This document shows positions 1 through 24,679 of a stretch of 64,000 nucleotides of DNA, in pieces (within the stretch, counting starts at the first letter, position 1; the number at the start of each line of letters is the position of its first letter). The DNA comes from Atrina japonica (taxonomy: Eukaryota; Mollusca; Bivalvia; Pterioida; Pinnidae), in NCBI GenBank assembly GCA_030159075.1, contig BROG01000377.1, forward strand, positions 111,001 to 175,000, given 5' to 3'. The notes under the pieces are model-generated. The model was not told the origin of the DNA. It saw only the letters and a program-made list of their open reading frames with translations, and ran no database searches. A program made the translations under genes and the position numbers.

Positions 1-204
1 TATAAATTTAATCATAACAGGGCTACTTGTCGACACAAAAAATAAGTGTTTCAGTAATGCATCGAATCCATGCAAGACAATACGTTATAAATGTACAACC
101 TATTTTTTGGAAAAAGACCCTATTGTTTTGGTTTTTTGACGAAACCTGGATGTGCCACTTTACCTTGGTATATATATATGTATATATATGTATATATATA
201 TATA

Positions 205-380
205 CAGTAAAACCTGCTATAGTGGCCACCTCTATATAAGGATTACCTGTCTATAAAGGCCAGTTTTGAAAAGTCCCTTGACTGCATACTTCAACTAAAT
301 TGAACCTGTGTATAAGGGTCACCTGCACATAAAGGCCAATATTTTCTGATCCCTTGGGTGGCCCCTATATACAGGTTTCA

Positions 381-383
<3 letters not shown>
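205..383. mobile_element. CAGT-ended MITE, copy 1 (179 bp)
   Basis: The sequence begins CAGTAAAACCTGCTATA and ends TATACAGGTTTCACTG, an imperfect inverted repeat of about 17 bp, and is flanked by TA on both sides. Internally it repeats short boxes such as TATAAAGGCC and GTGTATAAGGG. CAGT ends with a TA target site suggest a non-autonomous Tc1/mariner or pogo-type element. Related copies lie at 12476, 27630 and 55226. No coding capacity. Confidence 0.8.

Positions 384-445
<62 letters not shown>
384..445. repeat. (TA)n microsatellite
   Basis: Nearly perfect alternating TA that abuts the right end of the MITE at 205-383. A further short TA/TG run lies just left of the element (166-204), so the element sits in a TA tract, as expected of a TA-targeting transposon. 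Confidence 0.95.
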
Positions 446-447
<2 letters not shown>

Positions 448-2261
448 ATAACTTGTGTTGTTATATCACTCTCAAGAGGTTGTATAAACGAAGCTGCAGT
501 TAATTAAATATACAAATAACAACTGAATAAATCTCACTGGCCGAGCCCGTACTACTACTGTTGTATCAGATCAGTTGTTAGGGGACAAAGTTGGCGAATA
601 AAGTAATTGGGGGGAAAGGGATCCTTTATTGATGTCACAACCAATGTTGATTTTCCTGCCATTGACATATTGATGTAATCTGGAGATTGAAGCGAGGTAC
701 AGGTTTGACACAATCACGAGAGTCCCAGCCCGATAGTATCTAGACGTGATGTAGGATAATCCATACTACCTATGTTTGCAGTTATGGTAGAAACAGATTC
801 ATCAACTGTGTGGGGGGTTGTTGTTCTGTTCGTGTTTATGCAGGTTTGTGAGTGTGTTCACGTTTCCCTCACAATGCACTGTAGGCATGGAAACTAACAA
901 TATAACACAACAAAAATAGTGACCACATATTTTCTAACATTTATTAAAATGATTAGTTGTTTTACAACTAAATAACACTATTTATCCCGTTACGTAAACA
1001 ATTATGCATTTTTGTTAGAAAATGATTAAAATGTACACAAAATATAGATAATAATGGTACTATACAACCTTCAATATGTTTAACATTTCGACAAATAATG
1101 CTGGTCTGAAAAAATAGAAAGGAACATTCTATACAGGTATTTAGGGGCAAATGGTTAATTATTTATTTTAAAACCTTTTTACGTCTAACGTATTGAAATA
1201 CAACCATTATATTTGTTATATTTTATGCTTCATTTTTATTACAGCCTGAGAGATTGTCAAAGTTCATGATGTCAAAATTCACAACACAATACATCACTGT
1301 AACAGGATGGAGTTGCACAAAGTCTTGACACTCCTTCAAGGAGGATCGTTTTGACAACATTCTTGAAACCCACTGTGTGAATGCAAATTGTCAATGGGAT
1401 CCTGGTAAAGACGTCAATACCAAAATTTAAGCCTTGCTGCTCTTTGTTGGGGTACTGGTGTAGCAACATAGTGCCGCAACGTTGCAAAAGGTATCCTTTT
1501 TTGTATGAAAATTGGTTTTCTAACACCATTTTGCGATAATTTTCTGGTAGTATCTTGCTGCGACATTTTGGCACTATTTTGTGTAACCATTTCGGCACTA
1601 TTTGTTATTTACTCATCCTTTTATCAATTTTATAGGTTACAGGCTACTATTCTGATGTTATTTCAGACTTTAACAAAGAGATATGTCTTATATCAATTGT
1701 AATAACATGCATATTTACATTGTACATAAATGTCAACAACAATACAATATCACAATATCCATTACCTAATTTAAATATCGATTGTTGTCACCCAAAATTT
1801 ATAAACCACATGTCAATAGATCTTCAAAACATTGTTATAAACATGTAACTATTAGTTCATGATGTTAATATTTCTGGTCATGTATGCGATAAACTGCTTA
1901 ATCGGAATGTAAAGATGCCCTACCGTCAACCTATGCACTATTTTGAGGAACCGTGACAACTCGAAAATGGTCCATTGAACAGAATTCAAGCTCTTTGCTT
2001 TACATAAAATCTTAAAGTGCAATGCAGAGAGAGTGTGTATTTTGTCCAATATTTTAGGTTTTGTCCTTTTTTATAATACGACATTACTAGATCTATGTAA
2101 CTTATAACACTAATAAAAGATAGAGATTCAAAAATGTTGACAAATCATACGATATTTCCTGATTGCAATATCTTACACAAACTTACAAAACATATACAGG
2201 ATACATCTGGATGTAGTATTCACACAAAAGATTATTTTTGTTTTGCATGACAAAAACCAGG
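446..2261. other. Intergenic DNA, nothing recognised
   Basis: AT-rich sequence with short chance open frames only. A minus-strand frame at 1598-1272 (108 codons) has no recognisable motif and no coding-like composition. I see no RNA gene or clear transposon. Confidence 0.5.
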
Positions 2262-2505
2262 ATGTTTGTTTGTTTATTGTTTAACGTCCCATTCAAGAAT
2301 CTTTCACTCATATGGAGACGTCACCAAATGCCGGTAGAGGGCTTCATATTTTTGGCCTATGCTCGGAACTTACGGCCATTGAGCAGTAAGGGTTCTTTAA
2401 CGTGCTAACACCTACTGTGACACGGGACCTCGGTTTTTACTGTCTCATCCGAAGGACCTCACGATCAAGAGTCAAGTGCGCTACTGACTCAGCCAGGTGG
2501 GCTCC
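2262..2505 (-). mobile_element. tRNA-derived SINE (family S1), copy 1
   Basis: Read on the minus strand this starts with a tRNA-like head (CTGGCTGAGTCAGTAGCGC, an A-box-like stretch), continues through a conserved body with CACGGGACCTCGG on the plus strand, and ends at GGGACGTTAAACAATAAAC, the usual 3' end of the family. Other copies are at 3345-3732, 34815-35088, 38948-39090 and 53437-53715, with a fragment at 58160. Confidence 0.8.
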
Positions 2506-2600
2506 GACAAAAAGCAGGAACATTACTTAAAGTAACATAAGTCAAGATACACAATTTCAAATTCTAAATTCTTCTAAAACTAATATAACCATCTTTTTAG

Positions 2601-2777
2601 TGGTTACTCTTAGTGGACTTTGGCTATACGTTTAGATTTATTATTTGGCCTTGTCTGATACCACATTCTCTTTAGAAAATCTATTTAAAATTGGAGCTCA
2701 GCTGATGAAGTCTAATGGACAGAAACGATCGTCTTGAGCATTATAACTTTGCTATAATGTTTATAATATATACAATT
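2601..2777. repeat. Dispersed repeat R-G, copy 1
   Basis: About 175 bp sharing GTTACTCTTAG, TTTAGATTTATTATTTG, TTGGAGCTCA and AAACGATCGT with 53062-53237, and its outer parts with 53968-54152. No inverted ends or coding potential were recognised. Confidence 0.65.
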
Positions 2778-3344
2778 AATATCAATGCTGGATACCCATC
2801 TTACTGATGTAAGTCATCTATGAAATGACGTTTCGTCCATACATTTTTAAACGCTTTAAATCCTTTTAACATCAAATAACAATAACTCGGGCGTGTACTC
2901 ATTGACGTCAGTTGTGGACAGTTCCAATTTTCAACAGGTACGCGTTGTACCGAGTCTCAGCAGGCTACTTGAACGAAAAGCGTGAAAATAACAAAAGATG
3001 TCAGATAATATAAGAATCATGTTGAACATGCGTGAGTGATGAATTGAAAATAATAGAAGAACTGTCATCCAATACCCTCTTCAGTTGTTGAAATGTCCTG
3101 TTCTAAATATGGCACCAACAATAAACAAACAATATAAACTGGGATGTTGATTTAGCATGGGAAACTGCTTACCAAAATTATTTCTGGAGATAGCAGAGGT
3201 TTGGTTTTAACCTCGCGAATTGCGTTGGTATATTCAATCATCAATCAACTTTCTAATTAGTTGAGAAAGAGTGACACTTATGGCATAGATAATTTCCGAT
3301 TTCCGAATTGAGTCGCATGAACAGTAATGCCCATAGCGTATATT
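2778..3344. other. Intergenic DNA, nothing recognised
   Basis: No long open frame, no tRNA-like box, no clear inverted repeat. Confidence 0.45.
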
Positions 3345-3732
3345 TGGTTGGTTGGTTGTATTGTTGTTTAACGTCCCACTCAAGAAACTTTCACTCATAT
3401 GGAGACATCACCAATGCCGGTGAAGGGCTTCAAATTTTGGCCTATCTCAGCACTTATGGCCATGAGTTTGTTTGTTTGTTTATTGTTGTTTAACATCCCA
3501 ATCAAGAATCTTTCACTCATATGGAGACGTTACCAAATGCCGGTGAATGGCTTCAAATTTTGGCCTATGCTCGGCACTTAATGCTACTGAGCAGTGAGGG
3601 TTCTTTAACGTGCTGACACTGCGACACAGAACCTCGGTTTTTACTGGCTCGTCCAAAGGACAGGAAATCAACCTGCCGCCAGCTGGACTCGAACCAAGAG
3701 TTGAGTACGCTACCGACTGAGCCAGGCCGGAA
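3345..3732 (-). mobile_element. SINE S1, one truncated and one full copy in tandem
   Basis: The left piece (about 3345-3465) has only the 3' half of the SINE and stops at CACTTATGGCCATGAG, where a complete copy begins (about 3465-3732). On the minus strand the full copy carries a clear tRNA-like head with A box TGGCTCAGTCGGTAGCG and B box GGTTCGAGTCC. The arrangement fits insertion of one SINE next to the tail of another. Confidence 0.8.
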
Positions 3733-6700
3733 GCCCATAGCATATATAGGTAGAATAATTCTATATGAAATCACTAACACTATAACTTAAACATGTTCAA
3801 TACTGGGAAAGGATCCGATCCTAACCGTTAACAACCCTCTATCCAGTTATACACGAACATACATATAATATATGAGCCAGCTGCTGAGAAAAGGGTCCTT
3901 TGGACATTTTGTGGGAAACTTGTGATTTTTATCTTTTAGAAACTTCAACATATGTGAATTTTAAAAAGTAAACAATATGAGAATGGGCGCAGATGAGAGC
4001 AACTCTTTTTGTCTGCAGTGCCAAAATTCTACAAAATTGGACATAAAATGTCAGACAGAATTCATTGTCTTTTCGCCGTTCATTGGATGTCATAAGGACC
4101 TTTTTCTCAGCCACTGGCTCATATATCGTAAATAAGAATTTGTTAAGTCTTTAATTCATTGATATGAATAATTCGCTGTTCCAATCTATTGACAGTCTCA
4201 ATATAAATGTATTTTGTAACATATTACTATTTTAAAACAATTTCATAAATAAAAGTCGGAATTCTCATAATTTTGGTTAAAACTGCTTGCCAATTTTCTA
4301 AAAATACATTAAAATATCCCTTTTTCTCTGAAGAAATTGCCCAACGGAAATGTCCATGTCTGGCCAGTTTAAACTGTTCTGGACTGGTAGGATTCACTGA
4401 ACCATGTATTTGACATAATGGAAACTTTGAGACAGTTACAGATACTAAACACATACTAGTGTGTTTTAGTATCTTTATATGGTTCTTTTTTGTTGTTTAT
4501 AAGTATACCTATCAGAATATAAAAATCACAGAAATAACATCAACCTAAAATCTTTTGTTACATAAGATAAGAGAGTTTTATTTGGGATTTCTCCATTACT
4601 ATTTATGATTGATTGAAAAGTCCCAACATTTTGGGGGTTTTTTCCTATGTGGCCGCTTGAATCCAAAATTCAATGAAGTTTTGTTATGCACTTTCTACAA
4701 AAATATACATACGAAAGAGACATTTGAAAGAAAATCCACACAACAAATTAACAACATACATACATTGTCAACAAACACATACCTCCAGAAAATTCAGAGG
4801 CGGAATCAGGAATGTGTTTTATCAAAAACTTGTAAGTCCTAAATCATAAGACTAATTAAAGTAACTTGACCTTAAAACAAAACCTAACTCAAATCTTACA
4901 TATAACAATATATTCACTATTTCCAAAATAAATCTTGACAGTTAATGAATACTTTACCTGCCATATTTACAGAGATACATCTGACGATTTAACGCTTGTC
5001 AGAGTGCATTTATCGTCAATATGGGTGCCGTTTGGGTGACAGATAAATAGAATGGCACCTGTTGATAAGCATTCATTTGTTATATTTACATATTATCCTT
5101 TTCCTGTTGACAAACAAAATAATGAGAATAAAAAATCCTGCTGTTAACGTGATTTATCTCGACATCGGAGTTCAAGGTAAAAAAGTATAGAACAAATGTA
5201 CTTCATATCCGAAATAAAAAAAAATATTATATTTAGAAATAATATTTAATATTAGAAGCTAAAATTTTATTCCTTTTCAGTTTAGAATTATATTTTTTTT
5301 GTCTTACAAGTCTCACAAACTGATATTGTTTATTTTACATTTTGTGTATCACTAAACTTGGTGTGACATCATGTCATGTGACGAACTTCGATTATAGCCG
5401 ATATAGTTTAAATCAACACTGAGTCAAACGGAGATTGCTACAGTAAATGTAAATATACAACAATAACTTATTCCATCGTACTGCCTCTGGCTGGTCATAA
5501 AGTCTGGACCTGATTTGGTCATAGACCATAAGTCCTAATTCTTAAAAAAAAATGGGTTATGAGTGTTGCCCTGAGACCAAGTCTAAAACTCAAAACGTTT
5601 TGTCACTCATTGCGAGTCTCAATTAAACCAACTGAAAAAGAAGTGAGGAATAAACTGAATAATCCATTTACACATCTCGTATAGATAATTCAGTCAGGAG
5701 TAAAATAAATAATCCCTTCACACACGATCCATACAGCTGATTTGACAACCACAAATATTAACAATGGGTAACTCGACATTTATATCAACCAAAATAATTC
5801 TGAATTGTTGACATATAACATTATATATAAATTATAGAATTGTCATAATGGTATATATTTTGTTTTTAAAAACAATATATATAGATATCTCACTTATTAC
5901 AAAATATGTATAAGATAATTTACCATGTTTGTTAAGAGATATGTACAGTCTTGAATATGTGCCTTAAAGAAATCTCATATAATGTATACAGTGTTATTTA
6001 TGCCCTACTATTCTTGCAAACGGTTTTCTCTCGTCTTAAAATTGCCCAGACTTGTTACAATTCCAGTTTATAAAATGATTAAATTTTATCTTATTGCAAA
6101 GTTTAAATCAACAAATAACACCTGTGCATGTCCACTTTCTGTATGATTACATTAGAGCATTCTTTAACCGATTTTGTTTATAGTTTAAAATGAAACATAC
6201 AATAGATACTCTCTGCAACTATTAAAATATATGAACTTACCATTTTATATTCGCCCACTAACTATGAGAGCCAAATGGGGCGAAAATAAAATGGAGGCAG
6301 AAATTCCCTGTATACTGTATGCAGACCTGACACAACAAACAGGTACTCTTAAAATTCGTCTTTTCTCTAAAATGATTTGAGAAAAATCTTTATTTTCACC
6401 GAGATCTAAAACGAAATGTCTCGTCAACAATATCATTGATAATGAATGATCACAGACTACAGAAAGACGCCAAAATGAGCTGATGATCTTCACCAACCAA
6501 TCGAAACGATGACATATTTATCTACAGTTTCCAACAATCAGTAAGGTGAAACATCCATCTATAACTTCCACCAATCATCAAAACTTGTGATATTTATTTA
6601 TAATGGGAGCCTACCACTATTGTCCATTTTAAAGCTTTTAACACTAAGAACCACTGGCGAGAATAAGTTACACGAGAACAGTAGTTCCGGTTATCTATCA

Positions 6701-6763
6701 GTAGAAAACTTGCAGTGCTCTGCAATATGGATTACTATCGGAACAACCAATCAGTTTCACGAT
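3733..6763. other. Intergenic DNA downstream of the glucosidase II beta-like gene, nothing recognised
   Basis: AT-rich with scattered short frames (for example 4454-4227 minus, 75 codons) that show no known motif. I see no transposon ends. Confidence 0.45.
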
Positions 6764-6769
6764 TTTATT
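6764..6769 (-). terminator. Candidate polyadenylation signal (AATAAA on minus strand)
   Basis: It lies about 210 bases past the stop codon of the minus-strand glucosidase II beta-like gene. Other AATAAA-like sites exist in this AT-rich flank, so the assignment is tentative. Confidence 0.3.
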
Positions 6770-6978
6770 ATTTTCACATACGTGTAAATAAATGTATTTC
6801 AAAGTTGTAGGATTTTTAAATTTTGTTAACTTATTTCATTGTGAATCTGTGGCACCAGTTGTGTGCAGCGGTCAGAAATTAAAGGGACATAATCTGGTAG
6901 GCTCCCATTTAAACATTTGACAAAGTTTTACTTCCAAGTATGATACTTTTGTATTCAGCAGTAAGTAACCAAATGCTC

Positions 6979-18241
<11,263 letters not shown>

Positions 18242-19348
18242 GATCTAGGCTGTGTGTCTGTCATAATCACGTTGATATACTACAGGATTTAGATCTAGGA
18301 AAATAAATTAGAAAAATCTGAGAAAAGCATATTTTTATGAAGTAAATGTAAACATCATAGGAAGTTATTCCTCTTTATCGCCCTTTTGTCAGAAGATATA
18401 ATCAACTCTCACGTGACAAAATTTATTAACATCACATGGATTCTTGTACAAAAAGTATTTTCATGAACTGAAACGATCAAACAAGAAAAACAGTCTTCAG
18501 AAAAGATCAAAGATCTACCAGTACTTTTTTGTTTCCCACCAATATTAGGACATTTTTTTTTAATTCAGCAGTGCTCCAGATAAGCTGTGTATTTGCGTAT
18601 TTTACGCATAAAAGATAAATGGATATGCAAGCAAATTAAAATTCATGCATAAAATTCCCAATGCAAATCAAAACTGAAGCATAAAATTAAACACATTGGA
18701 TCTGAAACCTGCTGAGACTGAGAGATAAAATATTGAGTTCATATGTTCTGAATGGATCTTGATCATAATGTGTGTTAAAGCTCTGTAGTAATAATTCAGT
18801 TAAGCTGAACCAAACCCAGATGTTTAAATTGTGGATTTACATTGTACAGACAGTTAAATACAAACTAATTAATGGTAATTTAGCAACCAAACCTTTACAG
18901 TAAAATCAATGGCAATCGTAATATGGCAACAAAATTGGAAAATACCCACTTGACAGAAATTTTGTGGGTATACCCACTGGATTTGGAAATGATGGGTATT
19001 ATACCCAAGTGCTAAGAAAGTTATCTGGAGCACTGAATTCAGACATTCAATTGCAGAGCAAATCAACTTTTAAATTTCCTATCTAATGTGATTTGGATTA
19101 TAGGGATGTATATACTTTACTAAAGTGGAAGTTCTGATATTAAGATTCCTTCCTGGATAACCGAGTGTAAAGTATTCAAAATGCAATACTAAACTAAAGT
19201 CTCATTTATTTTCTCCATGAACACTGAAAAAAATAATCTTCTAAATAAGTTTGACAACGAGGTACTAAACTACTAGCTGTACTCATATTTAGCAGACCAA
19301 TTAAGCTATGTCATGTTAACACCGGAACTGCAAATTATGGCTGCTTAC

Positions 19349-19430
19349 CTTTCGCAAGGACCTGGCCAGTACTAACCACATTTCGCCAATGGTACAGAAG
19401 TCGAACATAAATGTGACTGACAAGTTGCAA
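19349..19430 (-). promoter_or_regulatory. Candidate 5' untranslated exon of the glucosidase II beta-like gene
   Basis: On the minus strand CTTGCGAAAG is followed by GTAAGC, a good splice donor (exon end at 19349), and TTTATTTTCCTAG, a good acceptor, lies at about 18298, 56 bases upstream of the ATG. The 5' boundary is a guess. Only cDNA can confirm it. Confidence 0.3.
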
Positions 19431-19439
19431 AATATTTTC

Positions 19440-21660
19440 ATCATAAATAAAATATTCATTTCTTATCCTGAAAATTCGTTACTTTTTTGTTTCTGCTCAA
19501 TTTTAGAGCCAACATTTGAGAACTTTGTTTCCTGAGAAAATCAAAGTCGTAAATTCAGTTTTTGGTGGTGTCTGTAATGTTAATACTGTTGATTCATGTT
19601 AAGATCCCAACTCAGAGCAGGTGGCGTTGTGGCCACGGTCGGACACGTTACCATTGGTGAATAGATTGGTCTAACAGGCCTATTCCATTGAATAGTAATT
19701 TGCAGCCTATGTTCTAAATATTTGATGTCATAATTAAACTCTCATGTCATTTTGCAGGAATGTTGTTGCCCTGCAGTACTGAGGTCAGATAGATTCCTGA
19801 TGAACGATTTTTCCTTGTTTTACCAATGCGTGAAAAAACATTCTACCATATTCAGAGTTATCCTTATAATATGTGCAAAATGATTAGGCCAGACATAAAA
19901 TATTCTCTGCTTGCTGTTTACCGACTCTACCCTTTTACCTATGGGTAGGTAGGAAGGGAAATTATTTTATTTTATTGGAAATTTTTCTGTCACTGTGCAG
20001 TCAGTCATTTTCTGTACAAATTATAATGAAAATAATTGTAAATGAGGACACATTAAATATTTCATAAATGTTTGAGACAGACAGGAGAAGAGAGAGGTTA
20101 TTTGTGAAATTTCAATAAGTTTCCACTGTACAACAATTATCTATCCAATCTCAATGGTCATCTCAAAGTATTTGTTACTGGTTGCAAGTTAAACAGACTT
20201 ATTAAATCAGAGGCTCAACTCGACCTCCCAACTATCTTCAATCAGTGACACGACGAGGCAGTGTTTATAATAAAGTGCATAGTGCAGTGACAGAGTCGGT
20301 GTTTTAAAATGATAACTTTCCTGGGACTTTTTAATATATTTCTAATGTAAATTAGAGAAATACACAGGGTTATGGTAAAGAAAACAAGTGTATAAATTTA
20401 ATTAATTTAATTTTACTAGATTTGATATTACATGTAGTTTTGTAAAATTATTACGTTTTGACAAATATTTTTGAAATAAAAAACATAACGGGAGATAACT
20501 CTTATGTAACTGTCTACATGATTTTATGTTTGCTATAAAATTATTCCCTTCAGCTTTCATGAAAGGAGGGAACATATCAAACAAAGTTACACAGGTGTTT
20601 CATAAATTGTTTATCATACAGGATTTTTGTTTTCGTATTTTTATAAATAGTATTCGTAGAGAAAATACATGTGTCATTCTGGGATATAGCAGTAGCTTAG
20701 GCCGAACTTTATGTCCTGATTTTAAACAATTTTTTGAGTGAGTAAAATCTGAATAAATCCCTTTGGAGATTCTGTCGTGTTGCCCTGCCAGACAGAATGT
20801 CCAAAGGGATTAGGGTAAAATCCTGATTTGCACCCCCCCACTAAAAAATCTCTTAAAATTGGGACAGAAAGTTCTGCGAACTCATTTATGCCCTAATACT
20901 GAAGATGGATTGGTAATATATCGAAGAGTTACAAAAGGCCATATTATGAATTTGCAGTTCCTTGATAGGCCCCTAGTGTCATGTTACCTATGTTCTGTCC
21001 ATTATTTTACATTACTGTTAACATACGATGTCCCATTGAATAAATAATAGTGCCACGGTAAAAAAATATACATGTATATTCTCAGAGATCGAGACGAAGT
21101 TAATACTAATATTATATAAAGTTGTGATGGTAATCGAAAGTTCCAGAAAGATCGTCAATTAAAAAAATATTTTTTTGAAAATGGCAATAAAATTTTCCCA
21201 GTCGCAGTGATTACCCTCAAGGTAGGGGTAGATTCTCTTATTCATTGGGAGTCTATTTACTCTCACAAGACTGTTCAGAGTAACACCGCCAAAGTCAAAC
21301 TGACGTCGGATATCTAGAACATAAGCACTTCCGCAAAAATATGACCTTAAAAAGTCACAGAAAACGTTTGATTTGAATAGCTCGTGTCAGGCTGACATCT
21401 TGGTTGCAGAATATTTTTAGTTTGTACAGTGTACAGCATCTGACACAGTCCTGTCATTCTCCTATGCTATGTTAGTATGTACACGTATCATCCATGAATT
21501 GCTCTCTGATGAATATAATTTTTAATTAATTTTTACATAACTTTGCAATCTTTGGTTGTTTCTGTGTGTCGACCATATCAATGAATATATTATTAACAAG
21601 GTAAACTGCTGGAACTCGCAAATGACAAATTATGAAAAAGTTTATTGTTATACTATAGCT
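19440..21660. other. Divergent intergenic region, nothing recognised
   Basis: No long frame with family motifs, no clear transposon ends. Simple hairpin GAATAAATCCCTTTGGA / TCCAAAGGGATTAGGG at about 20750-20815. Confidence 0.4.
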
Positions 21661-21679
21661 TACTCTTTATACATATATC

Positions 21680-21935
21680 CTTCTCCCACATGGGCGCCGC
21701 CATTTTCGGGTCATGTGACCTGAAACATTCCATTCGTACTTCTTAGTCAAATTTATTATATGTCAATTGCTTAATTTATGTATAGAATGTATTTTTGTAT
21801 ACAACACAATTCTAAAAAATTAAAATTATCAATTTGCACATCTTAATTTACCAACATATTTTTTTCTGTATATCTCGATCGTTAACCGTATAATTGTTAC
21901 GTCACTTCCGTCATGGCGTAGCCATCTTGAATTGG
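21680..21935. promoter_or_regulatory. Promoter-like cluster of factor sites between the divergent genes
   Basis: GGGCGCCGCCATTTT (YY1-like), GGGTCATGTGACC (E-box/CLEAR-like palindrome), TTACGTCA (CRE-like), CACTTCCG (ETS-like) and TAGCCATCTTG (YY1-like) fall within about 250 bases and are the most CpG-containing stretch of this region. This is the pattern of a broad TATA-less promoter. It sits upstream of a good plus-strand donor at 22047. Confidence 0.4.
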
Positions 21936-22046
21936 TCATAGAAAACATCCTCTTTGAAAAATGAAACAAAAATCACTCTGTTTAAAAGAAAAACTCCACG
22001 GAAGACCTTAATATAAAATGAAAACATTATTTCATTGATTTTGTCG
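21936..22046 (+). promoter_or_regulatory. RNF19A: Candidate non-coding first exon of RNF19
   Basis: The stretch after the promoter-like cluster ends TTTTGTC and is followed by GTAAGT (22047-22052), an optimal donor. It could splice to the acceptor TTTTCAG at 27947, 32 bases before the RNF19 start codon, giving a 5.9-kb first intron. The 5' end is unknown. Inference only. Confidence 0.35.
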
Positions 22047-22289
22047 TAAGTATCTACTTTGTTTTGGGGACTTGTTGATTATTTTAAATTTCGGCCATTT
22101 TTTTGGTGATAAGGGTTTGACAGTTGTTGACGTCTCAACATAGGGTCAGGACTCGGTTAAAATTTGATGGACGAAAATGTATGTATCAAGTCAAAAGCTC
22201 CTTATTGATTCTCCAACATACTTAAGATTCAAATAAGAAATTAATGAATAATTCAGGCCTGTACTATTGCGGTATCTTTTATCTAAATT

Positions 22290-22930
22290 TTAATTTCTGA
22301 AATCATTGGGTCAGACGATTTACCAAAACAGACTGCAATTACCGAAACACACCACGATTACTGGAGCAAAATACAAATGTTGTAGAATATAGATTTGATA
22401 TGTATTTTGTAACATATTTTAATTCTAATTATGGTTTAATTCTGAATAAATTTCCTAAACAAGACCGACACAGACTAGATACAATTACCGAAACAAGACC
22501 GACCTGTTTTGATTATTGTAGTGTTTTTCGGTCTTGTTTCAGGGATTTATTCGTTAAATTTAATCAATGATTATACATGTCATGCTACAAAATACATTTT
22601 GAATAATTATTTAAACATTCTGTGTCCTGCTATGGTCATCAATGTGCCTTTGTGTTGTGTTTTGGTATTGTTTCTGTCTGTTTCGGTAACTGTACTGTAG
22701 TGTGTTTCAGTCTTGACTCTTGTTTTGGAAATTTATTCGGAATTAATCCATAAATACTCATATAGCAGGTTAAAAATTATGTTTTTAAAATATTCAACAA
22801 CATATACAGTACACACGTGGTGTTTATTCTGTCAAACACTCTACTTGGTGTAGAGTGAAACACGGTACGGTACGGTGATTTTTGGTGTGCAACACCAGAA
22901 AAACACTATCACTCCGTGAAAAATAAAAAC
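22290..22930. repeat. Left arm of an inverted repeat, with an internal hairpin
   Basis: GATTTACCAAAACAGACT (22317) and CAGTACACACGTGGTGTTTA (22808) through GTCAAACACTCTAC pair with the complement of 24680-24900 (GATTTACCGAAGCAGACT; CAGTACAAACGTGGTGTTTA). Between them lies a separate hairpin centred near 22505: CCTAAACAAGACCG before it and CGGTCTTGTTTCAGG after it, arms of roughly 100 bases. ACCGAAACA phrases recur. Confidence 0.7.
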
Positions 22931-23096
22931 AGTGTAAAGGATTATCTATCAACATGAATGACTTGACACTTCAATATGCAATAAAAATCGTCAGTGCGTA
23001 ACAAGCTTACCTCGGCAGTTAATCTCCTTTAGTGTTAACTTTTTGGGGCATCCTGTTTTTTAAAGGGCAGTTTTGCCAGTATTTACATTTAAACAA

Positions 23097-24026
23097 GTCG
23101 CACAAAGAAGTTATATTTTAAAGACAAAAATAATGATTTATTTATTGAGCAATTTGATCAGACAAAATGAGACTTAAATTGAAATTTATTACCGATATAA
23201 TAAGCGTAATATCATCCGGGATCAAGTTGCTGGCAATCGTATATCAACATTTGTTCTACATGTATATAAATTTTGAGATTCTGTAAAACTTGACTAAAAC
23301 GAAAAATTTATCGCTACATGTATATTGTATAACAATCACAGAACACATTAGTTCAGTCTACGTGTGGATTAAATAGTAAATAAATGCTGGAATATTGGAA
23401 AATTAAGTAGGCCTATGCCTACGAGGACTTTCCTGGGTAAGTAATGACGAACTCCAAGAACACTAATCATGTAATAGACAAACATAAAATAAGCCATTTC
23501 TAAATGTCCATATCATAGTAGCATGCCAGTAGTATTCTTTAATCATGAATGATTAGATGTAGCCACGCCGATGACCAGTAGAATAACACTGACGCAATTA
23601 AAAGGTGATCCATGTCAATTCCATTTTTTGTCATTTCCGAATGTCTTAAAATCATTTACTTAAAAATTATTGACTTTTGAAAATAGAAATAAGGGCAGAT
23701 ACATGTACACATCTTTATTGATGTGGTTACATAAATTTAAAAAATCTATTTAAAAAAAGATGCATCATTTTACACCTGATTTTTTTTATCCCTCTTATGA
23801 AATTGAGGGAGATAACTTGTATACTTCTTTTGCACTCATGTATTCAGCCACAGACTCGAAGATACACATGTATGTGAATCAACTATCACCACAATTATAC
23901 AATGTTACTATTTCTTTTTAATGTTTGATAAAATAGTAAGTCTGAAATACAGGACTGTATTACTTTTTAAAACAATTTATTACATGTACACGGTCATACT
24001 GGACTGGTGTCAATTTCGGGTGAGCA
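23097..24026. repeat. Left arm (930 bp) of a large inverted repeat
   Basis: Roughly 80 percent identical by eye to the reverse complement of 25727-26552, and at its outer end to 27505-27597. Anchors include CCGGGATCAAGTTGCTG, GATCCATGTCAATTCC, TTTCCGAATGTCTTAAAATC and AGTCTGAAAT. No recognisable coding sequence. Confidence 0.85.
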
Positions 24027-24679
24027 CTGAAAGTTTTAGAGTCATGTTTCTGTCAGTCTTATTTTGAATAAAATAAACAATGTAAAATCTAGTTGAAGTT
24101 AACAGTTAAAAATATTAAGCTATTTGTCAACATTTTCGATTTTGTGAGAGAGAGAGAGAGATATTTACGTTTTACTACACCACTGTGACACCTATGAAAT
24201 ACATGATAATTGTGTAATTTCTGTCGGAAATCAAAAGTTAATCTGACAAGTTCTTTTTCAAGACGGATCAACAGTTACTATCAAGGTCAAAGTTTGGCAT
24301 GCAGCCAACGATGATTGGAACATCAAGCGTCCTTGGTCTGCTTGGGATAATTTAGCAAATCAATTTCAAAGCTCTCACGCGGTCTCAGAAAAGAAGTTGT
24401 TGTAACTTTCAGTGTTTCATGTCATAATTTTAGTAGTAGTGAAGGGCAGAGTTTATGTATATGCATGCATGGGTACAACTGAACTTGACATCACCGAAGC
24501 GACTCTGATATTCTGTCTAACAAGACATGGATTTACATCTTGTTTATTACCTGTAGGGTGCGAGGCTGTAGTAATAATTAATCAATCTAGGCACCCCCAT
24601 GGAGAAGTTTAATCCAAAACGCTTCAGCTGACGGTGTCACACGGAGTTTCTCGATGTCAAAGAAATATGCCGCCATAGT

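Noticed and set aside
1272..1598. 108-codon minus-strand frame
   Set aside because: No family motif, no supporting splice sites, composition like the surrounding intergenic DNA.
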